Shown here: positions 63,213 to 64,000 of the stretch, in pieces
How positions within the stretch are numbered: the stretch's first letter is position 1
Layout of the letters: every line of letters begins with the position of its first letter
From: CAYOZL01 sp964408435
GTDB taxonomy: Bacteria > Bdellovibrionota_C > UBA2361 > SZUA-149 > CAYOZL01
Length of the DNA: 64,000 nt
NCBI GenBank assembly: GCA_964408435.1
Contig: CAYOZL010000002.1
Span: 1-64,000 of the forward strand
Direction: 5' to 3'
Position numbers and translations under genes: made by a program
The notes under the pieces: model-generated
The model's input: only the letters and a program-made list of their open reading frames with translations
Database searches by the model: none
What the model was told of the DNA's origin: nothing

Positions 63213-64000
63213 CTAACCTAGTTTCTTAAGTTTAGCTTTTTCTTCAGCAGACATAGGAGGTTGAAGGAATTCCGCTTTTTTAAGCATCTTCTCGAGATTC
63301 TGCAAATCTTCTAAAAAGTATAGTATGTTATTTGAATAAGAACCACTTACTAGACCTATGCTTAAAATTGATGCAGCTTGAGGTCCATAATATATAGAAT
63401 TACTAACTCTTAACAAATCTCCACTTTGCTGAATAAAGGAACTTTGTAATTCACGATAGTCAATAAAACTTTGATTTATTGCTGCAAACTCTTTAGTTAA
63501 TATTTTCTGTGTTGAACTAATAGATTCTAACAAACTGCGATCTGCTTTAGTTTCATATCCTAGCTCTTCTCTTTTAGAATCTAGAAATTCTTTTGTTTGG
63601 GCATTTTGTATTTTAAAAAAATGATTTAATTTATTATTAGCTTCTAGACATAACTTTTCTTTTTGCTCAAAATCTGAAGTATCTAATGCTTGCTTAAGTA
63701 TACCCTCTACTTCACAGTATGAATCATTACATGCACCTATTAATTTATCAGCTTTTAATAATAACTTCGATTGATCTACGAGATGACCATTTCCAGTATT
63801 GGCAAGATATTCTTGAGCACTATTCTCTATGTTTTGAGTTGTGATGCTCTTTCTTTCATTAAGTGTTTCTAGTGTTTTACTAATTCTTTCATTAATTTCA
63901 GTTCTTGCATTTGATAATTTTTTCTTTGTTTCTAGTGCTTTATTTCTTATAGTTTTTAATTCTTCACTCTGAACACCTTTTAGTAAAAGGTCTTGTTCTA
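63213..64000 (-). CDS. coiled-coil protein, truncated at the window edge
   Basis: The frame is open from its stop (63213) to the last base, so at least 262 codons are present and the N-terminus lies outside the window. A TTG-led 106-aa frame from 63533 is only the end of this longer gene. The visible part is long Glu/Lys/Asn-rich helix (ALETKKKLSNARTEINERIS, EQKEKLCLEANNKLNH), suggesting coiled coils, with two cysteines, and ends AEEKAKLKKLG. No family is recognised. Possible roles range from a cell-envelope spacer to a structural protein. Confidence 0.7.
   Translation of the reverse strand, partial: EQDLLLKGVQSEELKTIRNKALETKKKLSNARTEINERISKTLETLNERKSITTQNIENSAQEYLANTGNGHLVDQSKLLLKADKLIGACNDSYCEVEGILKQALDTSDFEQKEKLCLEANNKLNHFFKIQNAQTKEFLDSKREELGYETKADRSLLESISSTQKILTKEFAAINQSFIDYRELQSSFIQQSGDLLRVSNSIYYGPQAASILSIGLVSGSYSNNILYFLEDLQNLEKMLKKAEFLQPPMSAEEKAKLKKLG

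Noticed and set aside
63213..63533. 106-aa gene starting at a TTG at 63533
   Set aside because: The same frame stays open to the end of the window, so this is the end of a longer, edge-cut gene.
1..64000. CRISPR arrays, rRNA genes, or a second tRNA gene
   Set aside because: No direct-repeat arrays with unique spacers, no rRNA-like sequences and only one complete cloverleaf were seen on reading the window.

Overview
This window is an AT-rich (roughly 30% GC by eye), gene-dense chromosomal segment of a Gram-negative bacterium. The double membrane is supported by lipoproteins with lipoboxes, a DUF3187 protein, a periplasmic cyclophilin and a surface-polysaccharide locus. Full-length housekeeping genes (ftsK, uppP, aspS, lipA, lipB, coaE, ligA, metK, rapZ, lepA, thyA, folA, comM) show it is not a reduced symbiont or CPR genome. 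The mix of RapZ, AmgK/MurU, an SCP2 protein, a long-form IspH and a Lys-rich HU protein would suit a Bdellovibrionota, SAR324 or other 'deltaproteobacterial' marine lineage, but the phylum cannot be settled from this sequence alone.

Layout: 0-10 kb holds lipid, envelope and division genes (GDPD, DUF3187, cyclophilin, ispH, a secreted metalloprotease, ftsK, uppP). 10-16 kb is a tight minus-strand operon (SCP2 protein, lipA, aminotransferase, TPR protein, aspS). 16-27 kb holds coaE, ligA, glycosyltransferases, two unknown proteins, a lipoprotein metalloprotease and a histone-H1-like Lys-rich protein fused to an HU domain. 27-32 kb is an operon amgK-murU-Cys-rich solenoid protein-psd-small membrane peptide. 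32-36.7 kb holds rsmI, a fused beta-oxidation enzyme, metK and rapZ. 42.9-54.3 kb is one long minus-strand run that starts with four glycosyltransferases or initiating transferases and three UDP-sugar enzymes and ends with lepA, lipB and a phosphatase. 54-64 kb holds folA/thyA, mgsA, a Cys/Met PLP enzyme, a site-2-type protease, comM, an AMIN-domain protein and an edge-truncated coiled-coil protein.

The accessory zone is 36.8-42.9 kb. It begins with two Bor-like lipoproteins and an orphan type IV pilin. Then comes a 4.43-kb element bounded by a 43-bp direct repeat of the 3' part of a tRNA-CAT gene, which is the signature of site-specific integration. The element carries no recognisable recombinase or replicase. 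Its genes are an orphan ParB-like protein and two paralogous proteins made almost wholly of tandem (7 and 6) ~62-residue zinc-ribbon modules. Both paralogues have the same leader design: a hairpin of unrelated sequence, then a conserved ~38-nt stretch containing CTTTGACTG and the Shine-Dalgarno. This compact element is the best candidate here for an undescribed system. Next to the tRNA lies a 153-bp sequence able to fold into a near-perfect three-way junction.

Several small genes are added here (a 48-aa membrane peptide and a 41-aa basic protein), and several starts are revised to ATG, TTG, GTG or CTG codons with better ribosome-binding sites.
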